Assembly (NCBI GenBank): GCA_018659505.1
Contig: JABJMI010000556.1
Coordinates: 1 to 15,956, forward strand
Length of the DNA stretch: 15,956 nucleotides
Source of the DNA: Planctomicrobium sp.
Lineage (GTDB): Bacteria; Planctomycetota; Planctomycetia; Planctomycetales; Planctomycetaceae
Direction: 5' to 3'
Position numbers and translations under genes: made by a program. Within the stretch, counting starts at the first letter, position 1. Every line of letters starts with the position of its first letter. Shown piece after piece: positions 1 through 7,033 of the stretch. Below the pieces are notes generated by a model, which was given only the letters and a program-made list of their open reading frames with translations, did not search any database and was not told the origin of the DNA.

Positions 1-763
1 AGTCGACCAATGGGATCGCTGCATCGAAGTCGGGTGAGGTCGTGTTCGAGTCACCGACGAAGTTGCGGTTGGCACCATCGGTGGCGTAAAGAGCCTGACC
101 ACTTCCAGATGGTCGATAGACGTACTTGCCGGCAGCGGAATCGGCATCGGTGACGGCTCGCACGATTGTGCGTTCTCGTTCTTGTCGCAAGTAATAGCCG
201 AGAGCCATTGCCCGGCGATTGATTTCTCCGGTTTGATCGAAGGCGATCAACTCTTCGTTGATGCTGAGAATGCGACCTTGTTTCGATTCTTGCGAAGTGA
301 CGAACTTCTCTTCGAAGGTCGACTCTTCGTATGAATGCCCCTCAGCGACTTCAGTCGGTCCTGCCAAAGCACGGAAGCCTGCGATACGTGTGTTCCGCAA
401 ACTGCTGGGGATCACGGTGACAAGTTTGTCTCCGATGAAGCCAGAATCATCGGCGTAGCCTTCGATCACTTTGCGACCGATCAATTCACCTGTCACCACC
501 TGGAAGAGATGGCTGCTAACGCCGGGGTTTGATTCTTGCAAAAGGTGATTCAATGCACCGGGTGAAGCGAGTGCATGATCAAGTGATTGACTCGATTCTT
601 GCAGCGAGCGAAGTTGCGAAAGGACTCCGCAAGCGTCGGCGAGTTCTCGATATGAAAAGTCGTCGGGAGTCAGTTTCTTTTCGTTGAGTAGATCAACAAT
701 TTTGTGATAGAAGCCAGCGGCGCCGTGGGATTCGATAAGAGTTTTTATGGGAGTTCGGTACAT
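1..763 (-). CDS. Phage major capsid protein, N-terminal part (runs off window)
   Basis: Reading the reverse strand from an ATG at 763 gives an uninterrupted frame of 254 codons to the window edge, so the C-terminus is missing. The protein starts MYRTPIKTLIESHGAAGFYH and contains FEEKFVTSQESKQGR followed by SINEELIAFDQTGEINRRA. That layout, an N-terminal helical arm followed by a segment built around a conserved 'INEE.I.FD.TG' stretch, resembles Mu-like/HK97-fold major capsid proteins annotated in planctomycete prophages. A GAGGT Shine-Dalgarno sits about 5 nt before the ATG, which fixes the start. The gene is last of three co-oriented head genes, after the protease-scaffold (1577-2443) and the putative decoration protein (852-1328), the usual order of a tailed-phage head cassette. 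The family call comes from recalled similarity plus gene order, not a search. An encapsulin-like or domesticated shell is an alternative. Confidence 0.72.
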   Translation of the reverse strand, partial: MYRTPIKTLIESHGAAGFYHKIVDLLNEKKLTPDDFSYRELADACGVLSQLRSLQESSQSLDHALASPGALNHLLQESNPGVSSHLFQVVTGELIGRKVIEGYADDSGFIGDKLVTVIPSSLRNTRIAGFRALAGPTEVAEGHSYEESTFEEKFVTSQESKQGRILSINEELIAFDQTGEINRRAMALGYYLRQERERTIVRAVTDADSAAGKYVYRPSGSGQALYATDGANRNFVGDSNTTSPDFDAAIPLVD

Positions 764-813
764 AGAGACCTCGGTGGAGTGTGGGAGTTGATTCGTTGAG
801 CGTTTATCGTTTA

Positions 814-845
814 GCGTTGAGAAACGTTTAAGGGATTCTCAACGC
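814..845. repeat. Perfect 10-bp inverted repeat between two head genes
   Basis: GCGTTGAGAA at 814-823 is the exact reverse complement of TTCTCAACGC at 836-845, with a 12-nt loop. It fills the gap between the decoration protein stop (852) and the capsid start (763). Just to the left, the motif CGTTGAG and the words GCGTTTA/TTTAGCG recur at 793-812, so this patch is internally repetitive. It could be a transcription attenuator that changes the ratio of the two head proteins, or a small dispersed repeat. No T-run follows the stem on the minus strand, so a classical terminator is not supported. Confidence 0.6.
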
Positions 846-851
846 GAGCCA

Positions 852-1328
852 CTAAGCAAGTGCGGCGTTGACATTTGTGCTGGAGGTATTGAAGGCGGAA
901 GCGAGTGTGATGCGAATTGTTGAGACGGTTCCGTTGGTGAATTCTGCGGAGCGGGCGATTGAGTTCTCAGCCAATGCGCCTTCGCATTGTTGATTCATCA
1001 AACTGGAGAGGTTTTCGTCGAGTCCAACAGGTTGACCGAGTTCATAAGTTCCGGGGCTGCAATCGAATTCGTAGACGCTGTCGGGGCTGATGTCGACAGA
1101 GATCGGAAGTGAATCACCAACGCCTGAGGGTTGATGAGCAATCCCTAGGAATTTCGCAGCGAAGTCAGCTTGAGTTGTCTCCAAGTCAGTATCCCAGGCG
1201 AAGTCGGCGGCGGGTCGTGCGACGTTGCCATCGAGCCAGACGAGGTCGCCAGCTTCAATCGTCGTGTTCGAATTGACACGAACTTTGCGAAGTTGAACTT
1301 GACCAGAGCGGAAGCGGAGTTTGTTCAT
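852..1328 (-). CDS. Putative phage capsid decoration (cement) protein
   Basis: A 158-residue protein starting MNKLRFRSGQVQLRKVRV from an ATG at 1328. It has no signal peptide or membrane segment. It is rich in beta-type segments: an 'AGDLVWLDG' turn near residue 27, 'FLGIAHQPSGVGDSLPISVD' near 60-80 and 'STIRITLAS' near the end. This small, glycine-turn beta profile is typical of head decoration or cement proteins, which bind the outside of the capsid. It lies between the prohead protease-scaffold gene and the major capsid gene, a common place for such a protein. No catalytic motif is visible. The role is inferred from position, size and composition; the family was not firmly recognised, so 'head-module protein of unknown function' is the cautious reading. 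Confidence 0.55.
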   Translation of the reverse strand: MNKLRFRSGQVQLRKVRVNSNTTIEAGDLVWLDGNVARPAADFAWDTDLETTQADFAAKFLGIAHQPSGVGDSLPISVDISPDSVYEFDCSPGTYELGQPVGLDENLSSLMNQQCEGALAENSIARSAEFTNGTVSTIRITLASAFNTSSTNVNAALA

Positions 1329-1424
1329 AGTTTTTCCTTTGAAGTTTGTTGTGTAAAGCTAAATTACGGCAATGCGCTGAGCGAATATTCTATTATCGTG
1401 ACGAATCAAGACCTGCTGGATCTC

Positions 1425-1517
1425 CCCCTCATCCTAACCTTCTCCCCCATGATGAAGTCGCATTCGAAGTTGATAATCGATGATGGGGGAGAAGGGACAG
1501 CGGTTCGCTTTGCTCAC
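1425..1517. repeat. Dispersed ~90-bp repeat with inverted ends, copy 1
   Basis: The element opens with CCCCTCATCCTAACCTTCTC and closes with GGGGGAGAAGGGACAGCGGT followed by TCGCTTTGCTCAC. Its ends form an inverted repeat (CTTCTCCCCCAT against ATGGGGGAGAAG, with minor offset). A second copy with the same ends but a different centre lies at 11052-11141. This copy sits in the 248-bp gap between two phage head genes (1329-1576), which holds no gene. Confidence 0.8.
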
Positions 1518-1576
1518 TAATTTCCAACACTTTGTGTCTCGCTATTTGAAGAGCGGAGACTTGCCAGGATGAGCGT

Positions 1577-2443
1577 TTATTTCCTGCGGAAGGAACTAAT
1601 GAATAGGTCGTCAGTACTGGGAGCGTTTGAATGCGAGGTCCGTTCCTGACTGTGAACAACGGGGGTTCGTTCGCCGGTGGCTGAGATAATGGCGAGGCGG
1701 TCTTGAATCATTTGTTCCTGGATGGCTGCGTCGGATGTTGATTCGAGTTGCTGAACGAAGAAGTCTGTGACTGCTTGATCGGGCAGGCTGAATTGATTGA
1801 TCAGCTTGTGGACGCGACCCTTGTTGAGCATCGCTGCAAGTTGGTCTTTGAGTTGTTGATTCTCGGAGAGCAGCGACTGTTGTTCGGTCTCAAGTTGGCT
1901 GACTTGTTCGTTCAACAGGCGGATCGATTCGATTCGCTGTTCGTCAATCTCGTCTATCGAATTGACGGATTCTTTGAAGGTTGACGTTGTGGCTGGATTG
2001 ACGACGGCGTCGACGGAAATCACGTCGGCGATCTCTTCGACAATCGTACCATCAACAGAGCGTTTTGCTTTGACGACATGTGACATGCCGACGCCTGGGG
2101 TTTCGAGTTCCAGCAGCTTTAAGAATGTTTGTCCCGATTCGGTTTCGAGAACTTTGATGTCTCCGTAGATGCGACCGTTTTTGAATGTCGGATTTGCGAT
2201 GGATCCGACTAAATCACGTGTACTGCGATCTTCTGGTCGAGAACGATTTGTCGCATGGTCGAGAAAAACCGGTTTGCCTTCATAGAGTGGAACCGCGTTT
2301 TGCAGAGCGTCATTCGAATACGAATATCCATTGCGTGAGAGTCCTCCAGTCAGTGCGACCTGAGTAATCATCCTTTTGCTCTGATCGACCGAGAGGTTCT
2401 CGTTCCAATTCTGGCAGCGTTCAGTCAACGTCGTAAAATCCAT
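1577..2443 (-). CDS. Phage prohead protease with C-terminal scaffold-like coiled coil
   Basis: From the ATG at 2443 the product has 288 residues (MDFTTLTERCQ); a TTG at 2470 would add nine. The first ~160 residues match the herpesvirus/HK97-type assemblin fold of prohead proteases: MITQVALTGGLSRNGYSYS, then GKPVFLDHATNRS with a candidate catalytic His63, GDIKVLETESGQ, and GVGMSHVV with candidate Ser121-His122. Residues about 163-205 are a strong coiled coil (LNEQVSQLETEQQSLLSENQ), followed by a helical tail ending in SSFRRK. In phages that join protease and scaffold in one chain, the coiled coil guides shell assembly and the protease then removes it during maturation. It leads a minus-strand head module with the decoration and capsid genes. 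The usual upstream portal gene is absent. Fold and residues are recognised by eye; the exact peptidase family (S78 or U35 type) is uncertain. Confidence 0.72.
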   Translation of the reverse strand: MDFTTLTERCQNWNENLSVDQSKRMITQVALTGGLSRNGYSYSNDALQNAVPLYEGKPVFLDHATNRSRPEDRSTRDLVGSIANPTFKNGRIYGDIKVLETESGQTFLKLLELETPGVGMSHVVKAKRSVDGTIVEEIADVISVDAVVNPATTSTFKESVNSIDEIDEQRIESIRLLNEQVSQLETEQQSLLSENQQLKDQLAAMLNKGRVHKLINQFSLPDQAVTDFFVQQLESTSDAAIQEQMIQDRLAIISATGERTPVVHSQERTSHSNAPSTDDLFISSFRRK

Positions 2444-2799
2444 CGTGCATACCCAGAGTTCAGGGACCAATGTGCAGGGGAATGAGTCGTTTCATCCATT
2501 TCGGGCAGGTTGCGCGGCCGGCTGTTGGGCAAGGGGCTAGGGATCGAGGGGCAAGGTTCTGTAGACCTGTTTATGTATTCATCGCTCAACGAAAAAAACT
2601 ATTGGGACGATTAACTCACTTGTATTTCGAACATCTTGTACACCACCTGAGAAATGATGCATTCAGGGCATGCCAGATTTGATTCTGGAGGTATAATCAA
2701 TTGCCAGAAGGCTCTTCGTCGTGTAGGGTTGCACGTCGCTGTAATGTGTATTTCTTAGTACAAGATGATTTACCAGACTTATCGGATCAGAGTTGACTT
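2444..2799. other. Divergent intergenic region between head module and ftsH
   Basis: No convincing gene is seen in these 356 bases. A G-rich patch at 2527-2556 repeats the word GGGCAAGG twice (GGGCAAGGGGCTAGGG and GGGGCAAGG), and a related TAGGGGCAAGGGTA occurs at 10215-10228. Frames upstream of the protease are closed by stop codons soon after 2470, so the protease is not 5'-truncated within a longer frame. A candidate ftsH promoter is listed separately. Confidence 0.5.
2669..2697 (+). promoter_or_regulatory. Candidate ftsH promoter (-10 TATAAT)
   Basis: TATAAT at 2692-2697 is a perfect sigma-70-type -10 box about 100 bases before the ftsH start. The -35 position (around 2669-2674, CATGCC) matches poorly, so strength and exact start are uncertain. 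It points toward ftsH, which has no other obvious promoter. Confidence 0.35.
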
Positions 2800-4806
2800 A
2801 TGACGGATTCCCCGGAGCAGAAAGAAACAGCCGAAAAAGGTGACGGTTCTGCCAAGACGACCACACGCGGTCGTAGTAGTTTTCCCTATTATTTGCTCAT
2901 CATGCTGTTTTTGCTGCTGGTCATGTGGGGCTGGCAAGCGATCAATAGTGCCAATCAAACCGAGGTTGAATATTCCTTCTTCCAGACTCAATTGAATGCC
3001 GGAAATGTCAAAGCGGCTTCCATGAAAGGGCTGAAGCTGGAAGGGCAATGGAAGAACGTCGAAACTGCCCAAAAGGGGATGCAAGAGACGATTGATGACT
3101 TGAACCAAGGTGTCGAGAAAGAGTCTGAGAAGCGTAAAGTTCCTGATCTCGCTGACCGCTTTGTGACGAATGTGCCACCGCTTGAAGATGAATCCATTCT
3201 TCGTCGACTGGAGCAGAATGGTGTGAAATACGGTTCCGCGAATGAAGATATGTCGATCATGCTGTTGCAGTCGATGATCTATCTGCTGCCGTTCATTTTG
3301 ATCATGGGCTTCCTGTTCTTCGCGATGCGACGATCTTCTGATCCAATGGGATCGGGAGGGATGTTTGGCAACTTCACGAAGAGTCAGGCGAAACGCTTTA
3401 CTCCAAGTGAAACACAAACGACTTTCGATGATGTCGCAGGTATGGACCATGCGAAACAAGAACTTCAAGAGGTCGTCGAATTCCTGAAAGAGCCCTCAAA
3501 GTTTCAACGACTCGGTGCGGAGATTCCGAAAGGTGTCCTACTGATGGGACCACCGGGAACGGGGAAAACATTAGTTGCTCGTGCTGTTGCAGGTGAAGCG
3601 GGTGTTCCGTTCTATAGCATCAACGGTTCTGAATTCATTCAGATGTTTGTTGGTGTTGGTGCCAGCCGTGTGCGAGACATGTTCAAGACTGCCAAAGAGA
3701 GTGCTCCTTGTATTCTCTTCATTGATGAGATTGACGCTGTCGGTCGTGTCCGTGGAGCAGGCGTCGGCGGTGGACATGATGAACGTGAACAGACATTGAA
3801 TCAAATTCTCAGCGAGATGGATGGCTTCGAATCGAACGCTGCTGTGATCGTCGTCGCAGCGACCAACCGTCCTGACGTTCTCGATCCGGCGTTACTTCGT
3901 CCGGGACGATTTGATCGACATGTTGCGGTTGATCGACCGAGTCGAGAAGGTCGCGTCGGGATTTTGAAAGTTCATGCTCGAAAAGTGAAACTCTCAGAGA
4001 ACGTCAAACTCGAAGAAGTTGCCAATGGATCGATTGGTTTCTCGGGAGCTGAATTAAAGAATCTCGTTAACGAAGCGGCTTTGCACGCTGCCCGCGAAGG
4101 GAAAACAGAAGTCGAAATGGAAGACTTCGATTCTGCTCGCGATAAAATCATGATGGGTGTTCCTCGTGAAGACGTCATGAACGAAAAAGAACGTCGTATG
4201 ACTGCCTACCACGAAGCAGGTCATGCGATCTTAGGCTGGAAACTTCCCGAAGTTGATCCCGTTCACAAGGTGACAATCGTGCCTCGTGGTCGCGCTTTAG
4301 GGGTGACTCAATTCGTGCCGGAGGAAGAACGCTTCCACATGGGTGAGACTCGTCTGCGACAACAACTCGCCATGATGCTCGGCGGTCGCACAGCGGAGAA
4401 GATGATCTTCGACGAATACTCAGCCGGTGCGGAAGACGACTTAAAACGCTCGTCACAAATCGCCCGACGCATGGTCAGTGCCTGGGGGATGAGCGATAAA
4501 ATTGGTCCAGTCGCTTACCGTGACAGCGATGAACATCCTTTCCTCGGCAAAGAGATGCACGAGCAACGCAAGTACAGCGACCAAACCGCTGCCCTAATCG
4601 ATCAGGAAATGCGAGCCGTCATGCTACAAGCCGAAGGCCTAGCGAGAACGACTCTTGACGAGAACCGAGACGTCCTCGAACAACTTGTGCTCGCTCTCAT
4701 GGAAAACGAAATCGTCGACCGCGATCAGCTAGAACAAATCATGGGACCACGGCAAAGCCTGGACGAAGAGAGCTTGCCTCCAATGGCAGAGTCATCCGAC
4801 TCTTAG
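2800..4806 (+). CDS. ftsH: ATP-dependent zinc metalloprotease FtsH
   Basis: Complete 668-residue membrane AAA+ protease that extracts and degrades membrane proteins and unstable regulators. A first membrane helix spans about residues 29-47, then a ~100-residue extracytoplasmic domain, then a second helix at about 153-175. The AAA module shows Walker A GPPGTGKT (250-257), Walker B ILFIDEID (305-312), and the second region of homology [20 protein letters not shown] (354-373) with arginine fingers R367/R370. The M41 peptidase domain carries HEAGH (471-475) and the third zinc ligand D547 in GAEDDLK. Length and order match the family; every key residue is present, so it should be active. The ATG at 2800 has no clear Shine-Dalgarno, common in this phylum. 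The gene stands alone, divergent from the phage head genes. Planctomycetes often carry several ftsH paralogs, so this may not be the only one. Confidence 0.98.
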   Translation: MTDSPEQKETAEKGDGSAKTTTRGRSSFPYYLLIMLFLLLVMWGWQAINSANQTEVEYSFFQTQLNAGNVKAASMKGLKLEGQWKNVETAQKGMQETIDDLNQGVEKESEKRKVPDLADRFVTNVPPLEDESILRRLEQNGVKYGSANEDMSIMLLQSMIYLLPFILIMGFLFFAMRRSSDPMGSGGMFGNFTKSQAKRFTPSETQTTFDDVAGMDHAKQELQEVVEFLKEPSKFQRLGAEIPKGVLLMGPPGTGKTLVARAVAGEAGVPFYSINGSEFIQMFVGVGASRVRDMFKTAKESAPCILFIDEIDAVGRVRGAGVGGGHDEREQTLNQILSEMDGFESNAAVIVVAATNRPDVLDPALLRPGRFDRHVAVDRPSREGRVGILKVHARKVKLSENVKLEEVANGSIGFSGAELKNLVNEAALHAAREGKTEVEMEDFDSARDKIMMGVPREDVMNEKERRMTAYHEAGHAILGWKLPEVDPVHKVTIVPRGRALGVTQFVPEEERFHMGETRLRQQLAMMLGGRTAEKMIFDEYSAGAEDDLKRSSQIARRMVSAWGMSDKIGPVAYRDSDEHPFLGKEMHEQRKYSDQTAALIDQEMRAVMLQAEGLARTTLDENRDVLEQLVLALMENEIVDRDQLEQIMGPRQSLDEESLPPMAESSDS

Positions 4807-5025
4807 GGCAAAGAGTTTTGTTTTAGCGAAAGTGAGATTGATGAGAGCGGTTCACTCATAGTCTGTATGATCGAAGATTTAACTTAATTTCCTGATCTTC
4901 GCCTTTCTCTGTGCAGCGAAACGACTGTAAAATGTGGGAAGAGAGAGACCGGCTTGCTTGGTGCGCTCAATTCCTACATTTGGATATTCCACGTATTCAG
5001 CTCATGCAAAAGCTTCTCAACCACA
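4807..5025. other. Intergenic region after ftsH
   Basis: Nothing firm is seen. ATGAG/CTCAT half-sites around 4841-4859 (ATGAGAGCGGTTCACTCAT) form a weak 5-bp stem that might slow transcription after ftsH, but no T-run follows. Confidence 0.35.
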
Positions 5026-5442
5026 ATGATCGAATCTGAATACGCGAACACTGACTTCGATCTTAAATCCAAAACGTCATTTGACACATTACATCAAGAA
5101 CTTTCGTCGCAATGTTACGCGCTCCACTACACGAACGGTGATGACGGTGACTTTCACGCAATTTTCGAGTCTGACCAACAAGATAGGGAATCGAATCAAA
5201 CTGGTGCGGAGAGGGACATCCTGCTGATCGTCGATGCGATCAACGAACTATCTATCACTGCCAAACAGGAGCTTGATGCTTGCTACTTACGTGAATTCAA
5301 CATCGGATTTCATTGTGGCGATACATGGGCTTTCGAACATTCACTTTCGCATACCGTCATGGCTGCAATCTCTGATTCTGGATGCTCTTCGTCTTTGACA
5401 CTTTACCCAATGCGTCAACCGGATGGGACACCACGCACATGA
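5026..5442 (+). CDS. Hypothetical protein (138 aa)
   Basis: The ATG at 5026 starts a 138-residue acidic protein (MIESEYANTDFDLKSKTSFD). The frame stays open upstream to a TTG at 4954, but the extra residues (LGALNSYIWIFHVFSSCKS) look non-coding, so the ATG is preferred. The chain is soluble, without signal peptide or membrane helix. It contains a well-formed strand-helix stretch, DILLIVDAINELSITAKQEL, and the later motif REFNIGFHCGDTWAFEHSLS. I do not recognise the family. The steady amino-acid mix argues that it is real. The stop codon lies inside a small hairpin (GCACAT/ATGTGC, 5435-5448). No partner is evident; the next gene, yjdM, has its own Shine-Dalgarno 116 bases on. Confidence 0.55.
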   Translation: MIESEYANTDFDLKSKTSFDTLHQELSSQCYALHYTNGDDGDFHAIFESDQQDRESNQTGAERDILLIVDAINELSITAKQELDACYLREFNIGFHCGDTWAFEHSLSHTVMAAISDSGCSSSLTLYPMRQPDGTPRT

Positions 5443-5448
5443 ATGTGC
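5435..5448. repeat. Small perfect hairpin overlapping a stop codon
   Basis: GCACAT at 5435-5440 and ATGTGC at 5443-5448 form a 6-bp stem with a 2-base loop. It covers the TGA of the upstream gene. It resembles the CACACAAGATGTGTG hairpin at 10339-10357. A T-run does not follow. Confidence 0.5.
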
Positions 5449-5473
5449 ATGATACAATCAGCTGAAAGGTAGA

Positions 5474-5502
5474 GTCCGCTCGCTGTGCGGCCCCTACGTC
5501 GC
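5474..5502. repeat. Hairpin followed by CCCTACG, possible dispersed repeat
   Basis: GTCCGCTCGCTGTGCGGCCC is followed by CTACG: a CCGC/GCGG stem next to a CCTACG-type end. The same plan, a short stem and then CCTACG or a variant, occurs at 7169-7193 and 7588-7611 with a different stem sequence. A second CCTACG follows at 5528-5533. This lies in the 116-bp gap before yjdM. Confidence 0.4.
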
Positions 5503-5558
5503 TTATCTGCCTCGAATAGCAGGACCACCTACGTTCGCGAAGATCGGAGAAGAATGAA

Positions 5559-5897
5559 ATGACAACTTTACCCCCTTGCCCCGAATGCCAATCGGAATAT
5601 ACCTACGAAGACCGCAACCTACTCGTCTGTCCTGAATGTGCCCATGAATGGACTCGCAAAGAAAAAGAGGCTTCGGAAGAAGTTCGTGTCTGGAAAGATG
5701 CGAACGGGACGGTATTAAATAACGGCGACGCAGTGTTGGTGATCAAAGATCTCAAGGTGAAAGGGGCGTCATCAGTTTTGAAGACAGGTACAAAGGTCAA
5801 AAATATCCGGTTAATTGAAGGAGACCACGACATCGATTGCAAGATTGATGGTTTCGGCGCGATGCAATTGAAATCCGAATTCGTCAAGAAAGCCTGA
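5559..5897 (+). CDS. yjdM: YjdM/PhnA family zinc-ribbon protein
   Basis: A complete 112-residue protein of the YjdM family (formerly PhnA, 'alkylphosphonate utilization protein'). The N-terminus has a zinc ribbon with two CxxC knuckles, CPEC at residues 7-10 and CPEC at 24-27, followed by HEW. The C-terminal two thirds form the small beta-rich PhnA domain: [20 protein letters not shown], then [20 protein letters not shown] and a DIDCKIDG turn. Size and order match the family end to end. A GGAGA Shine-Dalgarno at 5546-5550 lies 8 nt before the ATG. Despite the old name, the family's biochemical role is not established and no phosphonate C-P lyase genes are nearby; it is also distinct from phosphonoacetate hydrolase. 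The downstream kinase-like gene starts 53 bases later on the same strand and could share the transcript. Confidence 0.95.
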   Translation: MTTLPPCPECQSEYTYEDRNLLVCPECAHEWTRKEKEASEEVRVWKDANGTVLNNGDAVLVIKDLKVKGASSVLKTGTKVKNIRLIEGDHDIDCKIDGFGAMQLKSEFVKKA

Positions 5898-5950
5898 TTG
5901 ATTTCCGTCTGGTAACCCATATTCGCTGAAAGGGCATCTAGGAGTTTGTA

Positions 5951-6577
5951 GTGAAATCCAAAATCGTGTTCCTGACAGGAGCCTCTCACTCGGGGAAAAG
6001 TCATCTTGTTGGAGAGCTAAGAAAACGTGATGTTGCTCCAATCATGGAGAGTGACATTGAAATTATGGGAAGAGTCTTCGATGTGTTAAATTGCCCCGAA
6101 CTCAAATCGGAAATTGGGTGTCCGGAAAAATGGAAAGAGCTTTATCTTTCAGCCGACGTGGACCGGCTTATACGCCTTCATCATCGTGATTGGTTTGCAC
6201 GAAACAGCTTTCCCAAGGTTGCCGTTCTGGAAGGTTGGATTTATTCTCAATCGAAGATACGTGAGCAAGTTTACTCCGCTTTCAGTCAGTTCAGCCATCT
6301 GGAATTCGAATACTATTTTGTACACTGGAAGCCGGACTTCAAGACATTTGTTGAACGGTATCTCAAAAGAGAAGACCGGAATGCGCAAGAAAACCCAAAG
6401 CATCTATTTCATAAAACTAGAAATTTCGACAAGGAAGCACACGCATCCAAACAGTACGAAGTTTATTTAAAAGAAAAATATCGACCACCAACAGCAGTTG
6501 AAGTTGTTGAAACATACGAGACTGATGATAATCAACAAGTGATTGATTTACTCAATCGCTTGAATAGCTCGTCTTGA
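5951..6577 (+). CDS. P-loop kinase-like (AAA-type) NTPase, function unknown
   Basis: A 208-residue soluble protein that begins with a GTG at 5951; AGGAG at 5940-5944 lies 6 nt before it and decides this start. The Walker A loop GASHSGKS is at residues 10-17 right after a hydrophobic strand (KIVFLT), the classic start of small nucleotide or sugar kinases. A second strand, KVAVLEGWIY (about 89-98), could supply the Walker B acid. VERYLKREDRNAQ (about 134-146) may be the mobile lid, with basic residues for phosphates. The fold suggests ATP-dependent phosphorylation of a small molecule, or a zeta-toxin/chaperone-like kinase, but no substrate motif is recognised. The A-rich 3' half suggests slightly lower GC than ftsH, which may point to acquisition. 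It follows yjdM closely; no functional link is known. Confidence 0.7.
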   Translation: MKSKIVFLTGASHSGKSHLVGELRKRDVAPIMESDIEIMGRVFDVLNCPELKSEIGCPEKWKELYLSADVDRLIRLHHRDWFARNSFPKVAVLEGWIYSQSKIREQVYSAFSQFSHLEFEYYFVHWKPDFKTFVERYLKREDRNAQENPKHLFHKTRNFDKEAHASKQYEVYLKEKYRPPTAVEVVETYETDDNQQVIDLLNRLNSSS

Positions 6578-6648
6578 CCAACGCTATTAAGTCAATTCCT
6601 GCAGGATGCTTTGGTTCAGTGATGCAAGACCGCGTCTACCGATCTTCT

Positions 6649-6673
6649 ATTTGACTTCACGAACCCAGCCGAC
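6649..6673. repeat. 25-bp repeat, copy 1
   Basis: ATTTGACTTCACGAACCCAG followed by CCGAC. It matches 22 of 25 positions of the stretch at 7141-7165, in the same orientation. The two copies bracket the antitoxin-like gene and its broken toxin frame. Confidence 0.7.
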
Positions 6674-6720
6674 TTCACTAAAACTCTAAAATATTTTTTG
6701 CTAGTCAGACGATCTCGGTT

Positions 6721-6742
6721 CATGGTATGATCCTTCCATGGT
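6721..6742 (+). promoter_or_regulatory. Candidate leaderless promoter/operator of the antitoxin gene
   Basis: TATGAT at 6726-6731 is a good -10 box only 7 bases before the ATG at 6738, so transcription would begin at or next to the start codon (leaderless message). The word CATGGT occurs twice (6721-6726 and 6737-6742), and CATGG/CCATG form a 5-bp inverted repeat around the -10 box. Antitoxins commonly repress their own operon at such sites. The -35 region is poor. Confidence 0.4.
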
Positions 6743-6998
6743 CAAGTTAACTGCAGAACAGCGTGTGGCGTTGCAAGAGCACCCTGAAGGTGTTGCTTGT
6801 GAAGATACTGAAACGCAACGTGTCTATTTCCTGGTAGATAGCGAGATTCATCAGCGTGCGATTCAGGCACTCAAGCGACAGCAAGATCGGGAAGCAATTG
6901 CTGAAGGTCTCGCTGACATGGAGGCTGGTCGAGTCGTTCCGCTCGACCAAGCATTTGAGGAGATTCGAACTCGTCTTGAATTGCATGACAAGAGATGA
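6738..6998 (+). CDS. Type II antitoxin-like protein (ParD/RelB type)
   Basis: An 86-residue protein, MVKLTAEQRVALQEHPEGVA..., ending IAEGLADMEAGRVVPLDQAF and EEIRTRLELHDKR. The 'GL.D.EAGRV.PL..' segment followed by a charged helix is the common C-terminal toxin-binding tail of ParD/RelB-like antitoxins. The N-terminal part (HPEGVACEDTETQRVYFLVD) looks like a compact strand-rich domain seen in planctomycete antitoxins that pair with ParE-type toxins. Its TGA overlaps an ATG as ATGA (6995-6998), the usual coupling to a toxin gene, yet the frame that follows closes after 12 codons. There is no Shine-Dalgarno; the -10 box sits so near that the message may be leaderless. Class assignment is from recalled motif resemblance. 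Confidence 0.6.
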   Translation: MVKLTAEQRVALQEHPEGVACEDTETQRVYFLVDSEIHQRAIQALKRQQDREAIAEGLADMEAGRVVPLDQAFEEIRTRLELHDKR

Positions 6999-7033
6999 AG
7001 TTCCAGATTATCATCATATGCCAAGTCAGGTAG
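6995..7033 (+). pseudogene. Remnant of a ParE/RelE-type toxin start (12 codons)
   Basis: The ATG overlapping the antitoxin stop opens MKFQIIIICQVR and then TAG. ParE/RelE toxins typically begin with a short strand of this type (MK-x-x-hydrophobic-I-I). In another frame just downstream (7030-7071), VAE, a stop, then ADLDEFAY resembles the first helix of such toxins, so a frameshift plus a nonsense change is possible. Beyond about 7070 the sequence turns into repeat-like material. The overlap is visible; toxin ancestry is inferred. Confidence 0.4.

Noticed and set aside
1170..1520. Plus-strand frame across the decoration gene and the first dispersed repeat
   Set aside because: It is antisense to a credible head gene and runs through the repeat; composition is not protein-like at the end.
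2470..2682. Plus-strand open frame in the gap before ftsH
   Set aside because: Its GTG start overlaps the protease start region, the product is low-complexity and basic with no domain, and no Shine-Dalgarno is present.
3571..3804. Open frames on both strands inside ftsH (for example 3571-3804 minus and 3575-3799 plus)
   Set aside because: They lie wholly within the strongly conserved AAA domain of ftsH and are its shadows.
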